A DNA stretch of 6,530 bases from Persephonella sp. Lineage in GTDB: Bacteria > Aquificota > Aquificia > Aquificales > Hydrogenothermaceae. The translations under genes were made by a program, and so were the position numbers. Under the pieces are notes generated by a model, which was given only the letters and a program-made list of their open reading frames with translations, had not been told where the DNA came from and ran no database searches. How positions within the stretch are numbered: position 1 is the first letter of the stretch; each line of letters starts with the position of its first letter. Positions 5,258 to 6,530 of the stretch are shown one piece after another. The stretch is from the NCBI GenBank assembly GCA_027081375.1, contig JALWKR010000074.1, positions 1 to 6,530 of the forward strand, read 5' to 3'.

Positions 5258-6530
5258 ATGAGATATCTGCTAGTCTTTTTAATTTCTATTACTCTGTTTT
5301 CTAACACATTTTCTTTAACTTTAACAAAAGATAAACTATCAGAGTATACAGTATACACTGATGTTCAGTGGTTAGGGTCTCAATTAAGTGATTATCTTTC
5401 TAGATTACTAGACACTTCTATAGAAGTTAAATCAAGTGCTGATTACAATCAGGGAAGAGATATTTTTATAACAAAACTTCCTGCTCCTGTTTGTTTCTAT
5501 AAAAAAGGCTGTGTTAAAGATCAGGGTTTTATAATAGTAGCTGACAAAGATAACATTCTTATAATGTCTCCTTCAGAAGAAGGTTTAGCCTATGGAGTTT
5601 ATACATTCTTAGAAGAACTTGGAATAAGATTTTTATCTAATGATTTTACTTATTTTCCTAGAAAAGTTAATGTGGAAATCCCAAATTTAAAAATCTATAA
5701 TCCCCGTTTTACATATAGAGAGGTTTTTATCAAAGAGTTTGATAATCCATCCTTTTCTTTAAAAAGAAAACTAAATGGAAGGCTTGGTCACAGAATTAAT
5801 CATCCTCTAAAGGTTGGAAACAAAACTATATACATAATAGGTTTAGAAGATATTTTTGAAACAGATAAATATAGTTGTGGAGATCAGATAGATTTCTTAT
5901 TGGAAGAAGCAAGAATACAGGCAATTGATTACATAAGTAGATTTTTAAGGGAAAATAACATAAGAGAAGGATTTATTTTAATATCTAAATATGATAACGG
6001 AAATTACTGTAAGAATAGAAAGAATGTTGAGCTAATGGAAAACTCTGGTTCTCCTGCAACCCCTTATATAAGTTTTGTTGAGTATATAGCAAGATACTTT
6101 AAGGACATATATCCAAAAGTGACCTTTTTAGCAGAAGCTTATCTTTGGAGTCAAAAACCACCTGAAGAATACTCAAAATTACCAGATAACATGGGAATAT
6201 TTTTTTCCACTATTAACGCTAACTTTTCAAAACCTATTTTTTCAGAAGGTAACCTAGAAATAGCAGAAAACCTTCTTGATTGGACTAAGTATACAGACAC
6301 TATTTTTGTATGGCATTACATCACTAACTTTTCAAATTATCTTATCCCTTTTCCTGATATATATCCTGTAGCTCAGGATATTAAAGAGTTTTCTAAAATT
6401 CCCCAGATAAAAGGTATTTTCCTGCAAGGAGCTTATAACACATATGGAAGTGATATGGCTTATCTGAAAGGATATGTATTCTCTAAGCTTTTGTTTAATC
6501 CAGAAGAAGATACAGACCAACTTATAGATG
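5258..6530 (+). CDS. Exported DUF4838 protein, glycoside-hydrolase-like (3' end outside window)
   Basis: The frame is open from the ATG at 5258 to the window edge, giving 424 codons with no stop. GGAGG at 5251-5255 is close, only 2 nt before the ATG, but an overlapping GGGGGAGG extends the possible pairing. Residues 1-19 form a signal peptide: MRYLL, a hydrophobic core, then a likely cut after SNTFS. Residues about 25-145 resemble the GH67/GH20-type N-terminal alpha/beta domain, with ILIMSPSEEGLAYGVYTFLE and then ELGIRFLS. Residues about 150-424 match DUF4838, notably FVWHYITNFSNYLIPFPD (350-367), IKGIFLQGAYN (384-394) and LKGYVFSKLLFNPEEDT (403-419). DUF4838 proteins are thought to act on carbohydrate, but the reaction and catalytic residues are not established as far as I know. 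The product probably works in the periplasm or at the surface. Confidence 0.85.
   Translation, partial: MRYLLVFLISITLFSNTFSLTLTKDKLSEYTVYTDVQWLGSQLSDYLSRLLDTSIEVKSSADYNQGRDIFITKLPAPVCFYKKGCVKDQGFIIVADKDNILIMSPSEEGLAYGVYTFLEELGIRFLSNDFTYFPRKVNVEIPNLKIYNPRFTYREVFIKEFDNPSFSLKRKLNGRLGHRINHPLKVGNKTIYIIGLEDIFETDKYSCGDQIDFLLEEARIQAIDYISRFLRENNIREGFILISKYDNGNYCKNRKNVELMENSGSPATPYISFVEYIARYFKDIYPKVTFLAEAYLWSQKPPEEYSKLPDNMGIFFSTINANFSKPIFSEGNLEIAENLLDWTKYTDTIFVWHYITNFSNYLIPFPDIYPVAQDIKEFSKIPQIKGIFLQGAYNTYGSDMAYLKGYVFSKLLFNPEEDTDQLID

Noticed and set aside
6332..6520. Minus-strand open frame of 62 codons
   Set aside because: It is antisense to the DUF4838 coding sequence, whose motifs are clear in this stretch.

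Overview
This AT-rich window holds seven protein-coding genes: five complete and one cut off at each edge. It has no rRNA, tRNA or CRISPR array. Several things suggest a bacterial genome of the phylum Aquificota, perhaps Hydrogenothermaceae: the low GC, Lys/Glu/Ile-rich proteins, strong GGAGG ribosome binding sites, a small one-iron superoxide reductase, and an 832-residue nucleotidyltransferase/phosphohexomutase-like fusion of a type I recall from thermophiles and cyanobacteria. That placement is inference, not proof.

Layout, left to right. (1) Positions 1-470, minus strand: N-terminal part of a secreted lipoprotein with a Gly6 run after the lipobox Cys. (2) 471-695: spacer with two near-perfect palindromes built from GTATC/GATAC half-sites. 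(3) 696-1519, plus strand: a translationally coupled pair, a DUF6036/AbiEii-like nucleotidyltransferase and a 96-residue charged protein of unknown function, which resembles a toxin-antitoxin or defence module. (4) 1524-2081, minus strand: a NUMOD4-HNH endonuclease with an HTH and a C-terminal ribbon-helix-helix-like segment, ending only 4 nt from the pair. (5) 2082-2235: divergent spacer with two adjacent perfect AT-rich inverted repeats. (6) 2236-4734, plus strand: nucleotidyltransferase / left-handed beta-helix / phosphohexomutase-like fusion, ending in a bidirectional terminator. (7) 4764-5171, minus strand: superoxide reductase. (8) 5172-5257: divergent spacer with a CRP/FNR-like palindrome. 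(9) 5258 to the window end, plus strand: exported DUF4838 protein with a carbohydrate-enzyme-like N-terminal domain, incomplete at the right edge.

How the parts relate. The fusion protein probably makes or senses a sugar nucleotide for surface polysaccharide, and the exported DUF4838 protein probably acts on extracytoplasmic glycans, so both suit cell-surface carbohydrate biology. The superoxide reductase is a cytoplasmic oxygen-defence enzyme that shares a control region with the DUF4838 gene. Positions 571-2155 look like an accessory island: a putative toxin-antitoxin-like pair plus an HNH gene, bounded by palindromic control-like sequences. This island is the most likely place for an undescribed system.
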